NCBI GenBank assembly: GCA_027491155.1 | Contig: JAIXWR010000037.1 | Coordinates: forward strand, 163,463-227,462 | DNA: 64,000 bases | DNA from: Verrucomicrobiaceae bacterium | GTDB lineage: Bacteria; Verrucomicrobiota; Verrucomicrobiia; Verrucomicrobiales; Akkermansiaceae | Direction: 5' to 3' | The notes under the pieces: model-generated | What the model was told of the DNA's origin: nothing | What the model saw: only the letters and a program-made list of their open reading frames with translations | The model's database searches: none | Part shown: positions 34,736 through 43,784 of the stretch, piece by piece | Position numbering within the stretch: position 1 is the first letter of the stretch | Layout: each line of letters starts with the position of its first letter | Program-made: the position numbers and the translations under genes

Positions 34736-34747
34736 CCGCGGCTACTT
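34730..34747. terminator. Palindrome across the two convergent stop codons
   Basis: AAGTAGCCGCGGCTACTT is a perfect 18-bp palindrome containing the stop codons of both convergent genes. It can form a 7-bp stem with a CGCG loop, with A-runs on one side. It may act as a compact two-way terminator. Confidence 0.5.
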
Positions 34748-35680
34748 CCCCACCGGCCCGATGTATTCCTTCGCGATCACCACGTTGTCGAAGCTCACGA
34801 CGTTGACCGGGTTCTTCGTCCACCGGTCGGTGACATAGCTTTCAAGCGTCAGCGCGTTGGCCATCAGGGTCGCGCTTTTGCGCCAGTTGATGCCCTTCCA
34901 GTGGCCGCTCAGCTTGCCGTCGATCCAGAACGCTTGCTCGCCGTCGGGCTCCCCGGGCGTGTTGTGCTTGAGCATGAACTCGACGCAGATCCAGCGCTCC
35001 TTCGGGATCACCGGCGCTTCCGGCACGCCGAAGGAATTGCCCCAGAACTTCCCGTCGCCGGACGCCTTCATCTCGTGCCAGTAGCTGTAGAAGTTCCAGC
35101 GGCCGGGAGGCGGGAACTTGCCCCAGTTGCCCCAGGGCTCGATCGCCGTCGAGAAGCGCTCCGTGCCCTCCGGCTTGAGGCCCGCCTGGCCGAAGCCGCT
35201 CCACTTGTCCTTCCCTTGCAAGCTCTTGTTCGCCCGCAGCGTGACGAAGTGGTGGACGTAGTCGCAGCCGGCATCGAAGCGCGTGTAGAAGCGGACGTGG
35301 AGCGTGCCGGAGGATTCGAACCACTTGGTGAATCCGCCGCCGGTGTCGGTGGCGAGGTGCGCCTCGACCCGCACGCAGCGCTTGCCGAGCCCCGCGTCCT
35401 TGCCCGGATCGGCGAACGATAGCACCTTGCCGCCCTTGTTGCCGGTCTCGTCCCAGCCCGCACCGAGTTCCCCTGCCTCGAAGTCGTCCATGAAGATCAC
35501 CGCGGGATGATCCTTCATCCTCGCGTCCGACTTGAACTTCGCCGCGAAACCCGGGCCGGAGGGAAGCGTGCTGTTAGACGCAAGGTTCGACTTGCCCTCC
35601 GGATCGCCACCGGCCGCAGCCACCCCGCACGCTGCCAAAAAGCAGGCGGCCCCGGAGGAAAGAAGACCCGGACGATTCAT
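34742..35680 (-). CDS. Secreted polysaccharide lyase-like protein, putative
   Basis: A 312-residue protein from ATG 35680 (MNRPGLLSSGAACFLAACG), with a signal peptide that may also be a lipoprotein signal (LAAC). The mature part is a single domain with jelly-roll-like strands: VIFMDDFEAGELGAGWD, FYTRFDAGCDYVHHFVTLRA, WICVEFMLKHNTPGEPDGEQAFWIDGKL and WRKSATLMANALTLES. This layout resembles secreted lectin/lyase beta-sandwich proteins acting on polysaccharide. I cannot point to catalytic residues. It begins 52 nt after the giant cytochrome gene ends and may be co-transcribed with it. Confidence 0.55.
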   Translation of the reverse strand: MNRPGLLSSGAACFLAACGVAAAGGDPEGKSNLASNSTLPSGPGFAAKFKSDARMKDHPAVIFMDDFEAGELGAGWDETGNKGGKVLSFADPGKDAGLGKRCVRVEAHLATDTGGGFTKWFESSGTLHVRFYTRFDAGCDYVHHFVTLRANKSLQGKDKWSGFGQAGLKPEGTERFSTAIEPWGNWGKFPPPGRWNFYSYWHEMKASGDGKFWGNSFGVPEAPVIPKERWICVEFMLKHNTPGEPDGEQAFWIDGKLSGHWKGINWRKSATLMANALTLESYVTDRWTKNPVNVVSFDNVVIAKEYIGPVGK

Positions 35681-35732
35681 CCGCCGATCCTCACCCTCCG
35701 GGGCCGCTCTTGTCAAAGTTCCTTCCCGGCGA

Positions 35733-38700
35733 TCAAGGCGTCACCAGTTCGGGAGCCGGCCGCTTCTTCGGCGCGGGCTCCTTGCCCTTGCAGGTGCCCA
35801 GCCAGGCGACCAGGTCGCGCAGCTCGACCGGAGTGACCAGCGCGCCCATCGGCGGCATGGCGGAAACCGGCGGCGTCATCGACTCGATGTCGCCCTTCAT
35901 CACCCGCAGCACCTTGCCGTTGCTGTCGACATCCACGTGCTCCGCGGTATCGGCCAGCAGGATCCCGGCGACGCTCTTTCCGCCCTTCAAAGTCACCGCG
36001 GTGATGCCGTAGCCGACCGCCACCTTGGCGCCCGGGTTCACCAGCGACTCGAGGTGGAAGCGGGCGTCGCCGTTCTTGCCGACCGCCACCAGGCTCGGAC
36101 CGGCATCGCCGCCGCCGTGGCCGCCGCCGGCGGCATGGCAACGCATGCACTGGGCCTGTGGCTGGGATTCGAAGATCTGCGCGCCCTTCGCCGGGTTGCC
36201 GCCTTCCAGCGAGCCGAGATACGGGGCCAGCGGATCCTTGGAAGTCGCCACGGAGGCCTTGTAACCGTCGAGGGCCGATTTGACCGGCGCTTCGGAGCGC
36301 TTGCCCGCGGCATCGAGCAACTCGAGCGCGGAGGGCGACACGCCCCCGCCGGCCCGGAGCTTCTCCAGCGCTTCGGCAAACAGCATCTCGACGCCCGGGG
36401 CCTGGAGTCCGGCGGCAAGCTTCCACGCCTCCTGCTGGCGATGCGCGCTGGAGTGGGTGGTGGCCGCCTTCAGCGCCTCGAGCGCCGCCGGCGGTTGGGC
36501 CGCCGCGAGCCGCTTGATCGCTCCGATCGCCAGGTCGTCGTCCTTGCCTTTGGCCAGCTCGCCGAGCAGGGCGTCGAGTCCCGCCGGCTTGCGGGCGGCG
36601 TAAAGATCGAGCCCCTCGGCACGCGCGGCACCGGGCAGGGATTCGTTCATCACCAGGCTTTTCAGCACGGCATCTTCCACGCCGGAAAGATCGAGCTTGT
36701 ACTGGATGACCAGCGCCAGCGCGGGTTCCGCCAGCTTGCCGCCCAGCTTGAGCAGACCGCCCAACGCGGGGTTCAAGACCCCACGCACCTTGGCCGCGTC
36801 GCGCTCGGGCAGCGGGGCGACGTGTCCCAGCGACTGGTCGACCAGCGGCGGCTTGCTCCACAGGCCGATCAGGCGGAGCGCTTCGGCGCGGGCGGGGGCC
36901 GGTGCCTTCTCGTCGAGCGTCACCGCCACCACCCGGCGCAGGTTGGCATCGTCGCCCAGTCGGAACGCGCTGTGAAGCAGGCGGCGCCAGTCCATCGTCG
37001 TGAGTCCGGCCGGCGGCGCGTCGAGCAACGCGGCGACCAACGGCCGGGCTTCCTCGATCCCCGCGTCGTGAATCCCGCGCAGGGCTTCGGTGGCCACCTT
37101 GCGGTCGCTGTCGTTGATAAAGGCGCCGATCAACGGGTCCTTCAGGCTGCGCAGGGCGATCACCCCCGCCAACCGCACCGAAGGATCGGCATGCTGGTTG
37201 AGCGCGGCCAACTGGCGCGGTTCGCACAGCTTCGAAAGGGCATGGGAACCCGCGTGCCGGATGTAGGGATCCTCGTTCTTCTCGAGCATCTTCCAGATCG
37301 CGGAAATCGCGCCTTTGCTCCCGGTGCGGGCGGCGGCGAGGGCGGCGAAGGCGCGGACCCGCAGCGACTCGTCTTCCAGCAGGCGCGGGAAGGGCAGGCT
37401 GTCGCCGGACAAGCCGGATTCGCCGAGCACCTTCACCGCCTGGGCGCGCACTTCCGCGTCCTTGTCGGAGGTCAAAGGCACCAGCAGCTTCCGGGCGGAC
37501 TCACGAATCTGCTTGCCGGGCATCGACACGAAGCCGTCGGACTCGACCGGCAGCACCGCGCCACCGCGCCGGGCCATCACGCCCAGTCCCCAGATGCCGT
37601 GCAGGCGGGTCAGGGTGTCCTTCCCTTCCTTCGCCGCCTTGCCCAGGATCTCCACCCCGTCGCTCTTGCGGGTCAATGCAAGCTGCGCCCGCAGGCGGAC
37701 CCGCATGTCGGGATGCGAAATCAGACGCTCGAGCGCCTGGCTGGTGCGCTTCTCGAAGCCCGCGGCGATCAGTTCCGCGGTCTCGGCCGCTTCCTTGGCG
37801 CGCCACGGCTTCTCCGCTTCCAGCGAATAGACCCGGCCGTCCTCATGCGCCGTCCAGCCGCCGATGAAGTCGGTCACGACCAGCTTGCCGTCCCACGAAT
37901 ACTCGACGTCGGTCACCGCGGTGCCCCAGTTCATCTGGCGCGAATCGGCCAGCTTCATCCCGGCACCCTCGGGCTCGACTTTGAACGACCAGATCCCGGA
38001 ATTCGCCGCGCCGCCGCGGTAGTCGCAGATCAGGAAACGGCCGGCTTCCGATTCGAGGAATCCCGTGCCCGGATGATAGGTCAGCCCGGAGGGACCCGAG
38101 GTCAGGTTCGCCACCGGAGGCAGCAAGTAAGCCGGCTGCTCGTCGTTGGCCGGCGCCCACATCCGTTCTTCCATCCAGCGGTTCGGCGGACGCTCTTCCA
38201 TGCCGATCTGCCGGTGATGGCTGTGCAGCGCCTGGTGGCCCATCGCCCAGCCGGAGTCCGCGCCGTCCATGATGTAGACGATCCGCGCCTGGTCGCCCTG
38301 GTCGGAGTTGTTGTCCACCGACACCGCGTTGCCGTACTCGTCGAAGGCGATCTCCTTCGGGTTGCGCAGGCCGGTGTGGATGATTTCGAAATTCGAGCCG
38401 TCGGGATCGAAGCGGAACACGCAGCCCTGGTCGGGATACTCGTAATGCTTGCCCTCCTTGGTGGTGAGGTTCACGCCGCGGTCGCCCAGCGTGCCGTAGA
38501 TCCGGCCGTCCGGCCCCAACGCGAAGCCGTTCAGGTCGTGTCCCGAGAAGGAAACCCGCACGCCGAAGCCGTCGAACATCGCCACCCGCTCGTCCGCCTG
38601 GTCCGCCTTGCCATCGCCGTTCTTGTCGCGCAGGGCCCAGATCTTCGGGATGCAGGCCGTGAAGACCGTGCCCTCGTAGGCGAAGACCCCGGCCGCCGGG

Positions 38701-39650
38701 CCGTCGAGCAGGTCGTTGAAGCCGTCGGCAAAGATCGAACCGGTCGCCGATTTCCCGTCGGCTCCCGGCTTGGAAAGCACCCGCACCCGGTCGGCCACCT
38801 CGGTCAGGAACTTCAGCGAGGCCTTGGCGTCCTGGTTCTGCCACTTCTCGTGCATCTTCCGGCGGTCCGCCGTGGTCCGGGACGAAATGTCGTCGAGATA
38901 CCAATAGAGGTGGTCCCGGTTGTCCGGCACGCCGTGGCGGAAGCGCGGGGTCTCGGTGACGTAGATCTCGCCCTTCTCGCCGAAGGCCAGCGCGGTCGGC
39001 GACATCACGCCTTGGTTCTTGTAATCCGCCACGATGGTCGCCTTGCTCCCTTCCGGGATGGTCATGCCGGGGATCACCGGACTTGCCACCAGGCCTGCCA
39101 GGTGCGGCTTCCCGCCCTTCGTCGATGCCGGGAACTTCTGGTTCGCGTAGTCGGTCATCAGGAAATGATCCGCCGCGATCATCCCCCACTTGCCGCCCTC
39201 GTCGTCGATCAGCCGGATCCGCGCGGTCTTGCCCTTGAATTCCGCGATCTCCCAAACCTGCGTCTTCATCTGCAGCGAGTTCTCGCCGGTCGACTCGCGC
39301 ACCACCTTGCCGTCCACCAGCAGCTGCGCCGCGGTCTTGCCCGGATGGTTGCCGCCGGCCAGCAGGAAGCAGATGTAGGGATCGGTGAGCTTGAACTCCG
39401 GGGAGGTCAGCGTGCCCTTGGCCGCGTCGCCGCCGTGCGCCGAGCAGGCCATCGACTCCTGGGCGTAGCCGGTCAGCTCCGCGGTCAGCCCGTCCATTTT
39501 GCCGGCGCTGGGTGCGAGCCCGAAGGCCGGTCCCTCGATCTTCCAGTCGCCGTAGCCGTCGCCCTCGAAGGCCTGCAGCACTTTCGTGGCCGCCGGCGAG
39601 GCACCGGTGGCGATCATCAGCCCGGTGGCACAAAGCAATCGCGTTCTCAT
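35733..39650 (-). CDS. PVC-type secreted propeller/HEAT-repeat/cytochrome c protein
   Basis: A 1305-residue exported protein, ATG 39650 (MRTRLLCATGLMIATGASPA). Residues 20-180 are a beta-sandwich found beside sugar hydrolases (FEGDGYGDWKIEGPAFG, AAQLLVDGKVVRESTG, IRLIDDEGG). Residues 200-620 form a soluble-dehydrogenase-type propeller (PTALAFGEKGEIYVTETPRFR, IHTGLRNPKEIAFDEYGNAVSVDNNSD). Residues 620-1150 are helical HEAT-like repeats (EVRAQAVKVLGESG, DPYIRHAGSHALSKL). The end is a cytochrome c domain with CMRCH near 1167 and a distal Met. Such proteins are common in Planctomycetes and Verrucomicrobia. The substrate is unknown; sugar oxidation is plausible. Confidence 0.85.
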   Translation of the reverse strand: MRTRLLCATGLMIATGASPAATKVLQAFEGDGYGDWKIEGPAFGLAPSAGKMDGLTAELTGYAQESMACSAHGGDAAKGTLTSPEFKLTDPYICFLLAGGNHPGKTAAQLLVDGKVVRESTGENSLQMKTQVWEIAEFKGKTARIRLIDDEGGKWGMIAADHFLMTDYANQKFPASTKGGKPHLAGLVASPVIPGMTIPEGSKATIVADYKNQGVMSPTALAFGEKGEIYVTETPRFRHGVPDNRDHLYWYLDDISSRTTADRRKMHEKWQNQDAKASLKFLTEVADRVRVLSKPGADGKSATGSIFADGFNDLLDGPAAGVFAYEGTVFTACIPKIWALRDKNGDGKADQADERVAMFDGFGVRVSFSGHDLNGFALGPDGRIYGTLGDRGVNLTTKEGKHYEYPDQGCVFRFDPDGSNFEIIHTGLRNPKEIAFDEYGNAVSVDNNSDQGDQARIVYIMDGADSGWAMGHQALHSHHRQIGMEERPPNRWMEERMWAPANDEQPAYLLPPVANLTSGPSGLTYHPGTGFLESEAGRFLICDYRGGAANSGIWSFKVEPEGAGMKLADSRQMNWGTAVTDVEYSWDGKLVVTDFIGGWTAHEDGRVYSLEAEKPWRAKEAAETAELIAAGFEKRTSQALERLISHPDMRVRLRAQLALTRKSDGVEILGKAAKEGKDTLTRLHGIWGLGVMARRGGAVLPVESDGFVSMPGKQIRESARKLLVPLTSDKDAEVRAQAVKVLGESGLSGDSLPFPRLLEDESLRVRAFAALAAARTGSKGAISAIWKMLEKNEDPYIRHAGSHALSKLCEPRQLAALNQHADPSVRLAGVIALRSLKDPLIGAFINDSDRKVATEALRGIHDAGIEEARPLVAALLDAPPAGLTTMDWRRLLHSAFRLGDDANLRRVVAVTLDEKAPAPARAEALRLIGLWSKPPLVDQSLGHVAPLPERDAAKVRGVLNPALGGLLKLGGKLAEPALALVIQYKLDLSGVEDAVLKSLVMNESLPGAARAEGLDLYAARKPAGLDALLGELAKGKDDDLAIGAIKRLAAAQPPAALEALKAATTHSSAHRQQEAWKLAAGLQAPGVEMLFAEALEKLRAGGGVSPSALELLDAAGKRSEAPVKSALDGYKASVATSKDPLAPYLGSLEGGNPAKGAQIFESQPQAQCMRCHAAGGGHGGGDAGPSLVAVGKNGDARFHLESLVNPGAKVAVGYGITAVTLKGGKSVAGILLADTAEHVDVDSNGKVLRVMKGDIESMTPPVSAMPPMGALVTPVELRDLVAWLGTCKGKEPAPKKRPAPELVTP

Positions 39651-39830
39651 CGAGGCGGAAATAAGCGCCGCTCGGGAACTTGGCAACCATCCATCGGCAG
39701 GGGTCGGGGCAGGGTGTGACATGAACGCCCGGGACGTGCCCCGCCGCCGCCTTCTTTCAGGGATGCCAGAGGCCGGGAAAGGCCCGTCCTACCGCGGGTG
39801 CCCGGGGATTGAGGATGAACCGTTGCGGCT

Positions 39831-40274
39831 TCAACCGCTGCTCGCCGCCGAGCCCGGCACATCGGGTCCCCCCTTCCTCACGGCTTTCCCGCTCATGAAC
39901 TCCAGCACCAAAATCCCCGACAAAGCAAACAACGCGTAAAGGCGCCCCTCGGCGTTTGCCGTGGCCTGATAGTGGGCGCTGGACCACTGCGTCACCAACA
40001 GGGCGCCTCCGTACAGGGCGCTTGCGATCAAAAGCACCGATTGAATCACGAGTGTGATCCAGATCGCACATCCGTCCATCCTCGAAACCCTTTGGATCGA
40101 CCGCAGATCCGCCATGAGGACGGCCGCGAAGAAGCACGAACTCAAGACGAAGTTTCCCAAAGGAAATGGCCGGTGCGTGACACCCCAACCCAAGGGGGAA
40201 TAGTGACAAGCAAGGAAGAGCCCGAAGCTTGTCAAAACCGGACCAAGAAACCCGGGAGTCGTCACCCTTCCCAT
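39831..40274 (-). CDS. Small multi-pass membrane protein, unknown
   Basis: A 147-residue protein from ATG 40274 (MGRVTTPGFLG), with four hydrophobic segments (LTSFGLFLACHYSPLGWG, LGNFVLSSCFFAAVLM, ITLVIQSVLLIASALYGG, LYALFALSGILVLEFM) and a charged end. I see no conserved motif. An upstream extension to 40370 is open but polar. It is followed by a 180-nt gap before the giant cytochrome gene. It is likely real by its hydrophobic pattern. Confidence 0.6.
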   Translation of the reverse strand: MGRVTTPGFLGPVLTSFGLFLACHYSPLGWGVTHRPFPLGNFVLSSCFFAAVLMADLRSIQRVSRMDGCAIWITLVIQSVLLIASALYGGALLVTQWSSAHYQATANAEGRLYALFALSGILVLEFMSGKAVRKGGPDVPGSAASSG

Positions 40275-40338
40275 GGAGCTGTATCCAACACGGAGAACCG
40301 AAATGCACCAGCCCCTTGTCACCCGGAGCTCACCGGGT

Positions 40339-40602
40339 TCACCTTGATACCGCGACGACGGCTGAGGCATCCCGATGCTTCGACTTTCGGAAGTGGATCA
40401 GCGCAAGAATCGGGAAAACAACGGGAATGAAGAACGCAAGCAAGAGCCAGACCGGCACTTCCCACCCCTTCCCCCGCATCAGGATCGAGCGAGCCGCCAG
40501 GACGAAAAGCCCGAACGCCAGCAATACGGGAGCAAGCTGCGCCGCGAAAAGTGCCCAGTTCACCTTGAAGGTGCTCGTGATCTCTGTGGCGACATCGCTC
40601 AT
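40339..40602 (-). CDS. Small two-helix membrane protein, unknown
   Basis: An 87-residue protein from ATG 40602 (MSDVATEITSTFKVNW). Two helices, FAAQLAPVLLAFGLFVLAARS and VPVWLLLAFFIPVVFPILALI, are joined by a short basic loop, and the C-terminus is basic (HFRKSKHRD). The second helix resembles a PLDc_N-like membrane hairpin, but this is only an impression. It starts 157 nt from the divergent HupE/UreJ-type gene and lies 64 nt upstream of the other small membrane protein, in the same direction. Confidence 0.6.
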   Translation of the reverse strand: MSDVATEITSTFKVNWALFAAQLAPVLLAFGLFVLAARSILMRGKGWEVPVWLLLAFFIPVVFPILALIHFRKSKHRDASAVVAVSR

Positions 40603-40759
40603 GCCAATGCCTCTGACGTACCGCGGCGATTGGAGTGCTTCAAGATGAAACCTCCGCCCGATCACCCGCAAACCCATCTCCCCACCAAATGACCGGTCGG
40701 TTGACCGCACCGTCTCGACGAGGCTTGCGCCTTCGACCGCTCCGTCGCCATCCTCCGCC

Positions 40760-41893
40760 ATGCGCCAATGGCTCTGGCTCTTCCTTCTGACAAGCGGCAT
40801 CCTGCGCGCCCATCAGATCGCGGAGATGTCGATGTCGCTGGAGCTATCCGGCGACAAGGTCACCGCGGTGATCGAGGCCGACGCCGCCTACATGCTGCCG
40901 GAACTGCGGGGCGACGAGGACGAGGAGCCCAAGGACCTGGCCTGGCTGCGCGAGCAGGGGCCCGACGGCTGGGCACGGATCGGGCGGGAGACGGAGGCCT
41001 ATCTCAAGGACTGCCTGCGCTTCGAGACCGACGGCCGGGTGCTGCCCTGGACCCTGAGGATCCCCGATTTCGAACAACAGGCGCCGCCCTTCCTCGGCGA
41101 GGGGGAACCGGAGGAACTGCCGATGCTCGACGTGGTGCTGGAAGCCACGCTGCCCGCGCAGGCCGGCCGGCTCGACGTCGCGTGGAAAGAACCCTTCGGC
41201 GTCGTGCTGATCGCCACCACCGGCAGCGGCGAGGCGGCGGAAACCACCCCGCTGGTCAGCGGCGAGCGGGCGACCCTTGCCAAGCGCGAAGCCGCCGCCC
41301 CGTCGATGCAGCCGGCCGTGCCATCGACGGGACGCTGGGTCGGGCTGGGCTTCATCCACATTTTGCCGGAAGGAGTCGATCACATCCTCTTCGTGCTCGG
41401 GCTCTTCCTGCTCGTGCCGAAATGGAAGCCGCTGCTCCAGCAGACGGTCGTTTTCACCCTGGCCCACTCGCTCTCGCTCGCGGCGGCGTCGCTCGGCTGG
41501 GTGAGTTTTCCCGCGACGCCGGTGGAGGTGATGATCGCCGCGAGCATCGCGTGGGTCGGCCTCGAGAACCTGTGGCAGAAGGAGCTCGGCAAATGGCGGC
41601 TCGGACTGGTCGGTGCCTTCGGCCTGATCCACGGGCTCGGCTTCGCCGGCGTGCTGGCGGAACTCCTCCCCGCGGACCAGCCGGAGAAACTCCCCGCCGC
41701 GCTCTTCGGCTTCAACGTCGGCGTCGAGCTCGGGCAGATCGCCGTGCTGGCGATCGCCTTCGCCTGCTTCGGCTGGCTCGATGAAAAGCGCTTCCTTCCG
41801 GTGAAACGCGGCGGTTCGGTCCTGATCGCGCTGGCGGGGTTGATCCTCATCGTCGAAAGGATCGGCGGGATCGAACTCGTGCCGTTTCTCTAA
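40760..41893 (+). CDS. HupE/UreJ family membrane protein
   Basis: A 377-residue protein with a signal peptide (MRQWLWLFLLTSGILRA), an exported domain to about residue 190, and seven or so membrane helices. The membrane part carries the family pattern IHILPEGVDHILFVLGLFLL, TLAHSLSLAAASLG, IAASIAWVGLENLW and FGLIHGLGFAG. The His residues in LPEGVDH, LAHS and LIHG may bind metal. HupE/UreJ relatives are linked to nickel transport; no nickel enzyme gene is visible here. A terminator follows. Confidence 0.8.
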   Translation: MRQWLWLFLLTSGILRAHQIAEMSMSLELSGDKVTAVIEADAAYMLPELRGDEDEEPKDLAWLREQGPDGWARIGRETEAYLKDCLRFETDGRVLPWTLRIPDFEQQAPPFLGEGEPEELPMLDVVLEATLPAQAGRLDVAWKEPFGVVLIATTGSGEAAETTPLVSGERATLAKREAAAPSMQPAVPSTGRWVGLGFIHILPEGVDHILFVLGLFLLVPKWKPLLQQTVVFTLAHSLSLAAASLGWVSFPATPVEVMIAASIAWVGLENLWQKELGKWRLGLVGAFGLIHGLGFAGVLAELLPADQPEKLPAALFGFNVGVELGQIAVLAIAFACFGWLDEKRFLPVKRGGSVLIALAGLILIVERIGGIELVPFL

Positions 41894-41921
41894 CAGCAAG
41901 ACCGGAATCCCGAACGCATCC

Positions 41922-41946
41922 GGCAGGCATCCTGCCTTTCCTTTCG
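41922..41946 (+). terminator. Terminator after the HupE/UreJ-type gene
   Basis: GGCAGG and CCTGCC arms around CAT are followed by TTTCCTTTCG. It lies 28 nt after the stop and before the convergent ATPase gene. Confidence 0.75.
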
Positions 41947-41989
41947 CGAAGTTTCGCCGATTTCGTTGTTCCCGAAACTCTTCAACCCC

Positions 41990-42673
41990 TCAACGCGTCG
42001 CCGAGGCATCCGTGATGCTGCCGTCCTTGATCACCAGCCGCCGGTCGCCGCGGGTCGCGAGCTGCTCGTCGTGCGTCACCACCACCAGCGTGGTCCCGCT
42101 TTCCGCCGCGAGGCCGAGCAGCAGGTCCATCACCTCCGCACTGTTGCGGGAATCGAGGTTGCCGGTCGGCTCGTCGGCAAAGAGTACCGGCGGATGGTTC
42201 ACCAGCGCCCGGGCGATCGCCACGCGCTGCTGCTCCCCGCCGGAAAGCTCGGCCGGAAGGTGCTCCGCGCGGTCCGCCAGGCCCACCCGCTCCAACGCGG
42301 CAAGCGCCGCCGCCGAGGCATCGCGCCCGCCGATCGCGCCGGGCACCAGCACGTTCTCCAGCGCGGTCAGCTCCGGCAGCAGCAGGTAGTTCTGGAAGAT
42401 GTAGCCGATCTTCTCGTTGCGGAAAGCCGCCTGCTTCTTCGGCCCCAGGCCGTAGAGATCCGTCCCGTCGATCTTCACCGTCCCCCGCTCCGGCCGCTCC
42501 AGCCCGGCCAGGGTGTAAAGCAAAGTGCTCTTCCCCGCCCCACTCGGCCCGCAGAGGAAGACCCGCTCGCCGCGGGTGATCGTGAGCTCGATCCCGTGCA
42601 GCACCTCGATGCTCTTCTTCCCGATGCGGTAGCTGCGGTGGAGGTCGGAAGCTTGGATCACGGCGTCGGGCAT
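41990..42673 (-). CDS. ABC transporter ATP-binding protein, LolD/MacB type
   Basis: A 227-residue ATPase: Walker A GPSGAGKST, Q-loop IFQNYLLLPELTALENV, signature LSGGEQQRVAIARALV, Walker B VLFADEPTGNLDS and a H-loop His in VVTHDEQLA. ADEPTGNLD and the QNYLLLPELTALENV loop are typical of the LolD/MacB/FtsE-like group that drives lipoprotein sorting or export. No cognate permease lies next to it. It is read in the same direction as the RimK-like gene, 52 nt downstream. Confidence 0.88.
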   Translation of the reverse strand: MPDAVIQASDLHRSYRIGKKSIEVLHGIELTITRGERVFLCGPSGAGKSTLLYTLAGLERPERGTVKIDGTDLYGLGPKKQAAFRNEKIGYIFQNYLLLPELTALENVLVPGAIGGRDASAAALAALERVGLADRAEHLPAELSGGEQQRVAIARALVNHPPVLFADEPTGNLDSRNSAEVMDLLLGLAAESGTTLVVVTHDEQLATRGDRRLVIKDGSITDASATR

Positions 42674-42725
42674 GGAGGGAGAGACCAGAAAGCGGAGGCA
42701 AGAGTCAAGACAGGGCGGTCCCGGG

Positions 42726-43784
42726 CTACTTCACCCCGAAGGTCTTCCTCGAGAACTCGAGCTTCTGCTGGTGGCTATCGTGCGGATGGCTCTTCCAGCG
42801 CTCCATCGCTGGCTCCAGGCGGCGCAGCAGGCCGACACCGTTGGCAAGCTGGATGGCGAGGCCGGGGCGGGCGTTGACCTCGATCATCAGCGGTCCGAGC
42901 GCCTCGTCGATCATGACGTCCACCCCGAGGTAGCCGAGGCCGGTCATCTCATGGCAGGTCACGGCAATGTCGAGGATGGCGTCCCAATGCGGGAGCTGGA
43001 CGCCGACCACCGGGACTTTCAAATCGGGATGAAGCTGGATTGGGTGGCCGTGATGTACGGCGCGGATCGTACGTCCGGTGGCAAGGTCGATGCCGATGCC
43101 GATGGCTCCCTGGTGCAGGTTCGCGCGGCCGTCGGACTCGCGGGTGGCGGCGCGGAGCATCGCCATGACCGGATAGCCGTGGAGCATCACCACGCGGATG
43201 TCCGGCGCGCCCTGGAAGCTGATCTCGGTGAGCACGCGGGCCGGGTGGACGCGGTATTCGATCAGCGCCACGTCGCGCCGCCCGCCGAGGGAAAAGAGCC
43301 CGGCCAGGATGTTCGAGCAGTGGTGGCGGATCTCGTCGAGCGTCAGCTTCACCCCGCTGGGCTTGAGGAAAAACGGACCCTCGCGTGCCACGATGACCAG
43401 CACGCCCTTCCCGCCGGAGCCGCGGGCGGGCTTGATCACGAAGGAATCGCGATCGCCGAGCAGGCGGTCGAGCAAGGCGGTGTCGTGCGGGCTGCGCACC
43501 ACGCCGTAGGTTTCCGGGACCGCCATGTCGTGATCCACCGCGAGCTGCTTGGTGCGCAGCTTGTTGTCGACCAGGTCGTAGAGCCGCCGCGGGTTGTTCG
43601 GCAGCAGGTAGCGTGCGTTCCGCATGTTGATGCCGACCACGCCCATCGCCCGCAGCTCGCCGGGCGTGCGGATCCACCGGTGCCACCAGCGCTTCGACCG
43701 CGAGACGGAGGGCGGAGAAGAAATCGCTCCGGAATGGGCTTCCTCAAGCCTTGAATCTTCAAGTCTTGGGTCTTGCGTCTTCAT
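42726..43784 (-). CDS. RimK-like ATP-grasp ligase (alpha-L-glutamate ligase-like)
   Basis: A 352-residue ATP-grasp enzyme. The ATG at 43784 overlaps the upstream stop by 4 nt (ATGA), which fixes the start although the first 18 residues come from a repeat array. The core has PETYGVV, SFVIKPARGSGGKGVLVIV (nucleotide binding), RDVALIEYRVHP, and the metal-binding end YLGVDVMIDEALGPLMIEVNARPGLAIQ. Such enzymes join an amino acid, often glutamate, to a carboxylate. It is the third gene of a conserved-looking trio with the inactive transglutaminase and retropepsin-like proteins. Substrate unknown. Confidence 0.85.
   Translation of the reverse strand: MKTQDPRLEDSRLEEAHSGAISSPPSVSRSKRWWHRWIRTPGELRAMGVVGINMRNARYLLPNNPRRLYDLVDNKLRTKQLAVDHDMAVPETYGVVRSPHDTALLDRLLGDRDSFVIKPARGSGGKGVLVIVAREGPFFLKPSGVKLTLDEIRHHCSNILAGLFSLGGRRDVALIEYRVHPARVLTEISFQGAPDIRVVMLHGYPVMAMLRAATRESDGRANLHQGAIGIGIDLATGRTIRAVHHGHPIQLHPDLKVPVVGVQLPHWDAILDIAVTCHEMTGLGYLGVDVMIDEALGPLMIEVNARPGLAIQLANGVGLLRRLEPAMERWKSHPHDSHQQKLEFSRKTFGVK
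43749..43784 (-). repeat. Heptanucleotide-like repeat at the start of the RimK-like gene
   Basis: On the plus strand the units read CCTTGAA, TCTTCAA, one extra G, TCTTGGG, TCTTGCG and TCTTCAT. They code for the first dozen residues (MKTQDPRLEDSR) of the ligase. The period and CTT core resemble the array upstream of dapF. Confidence 0.6.

Noticed and set aside
35532..39719. Very long open frame (1395 codons) on the plus strand opposite the giant cytochrome gene
   Set aside because: Its translation is His/Arg/Gly-rich with no domain. High third-position GC opens long antisense frames here, and the opposite strand has clear domains and a heme motif.
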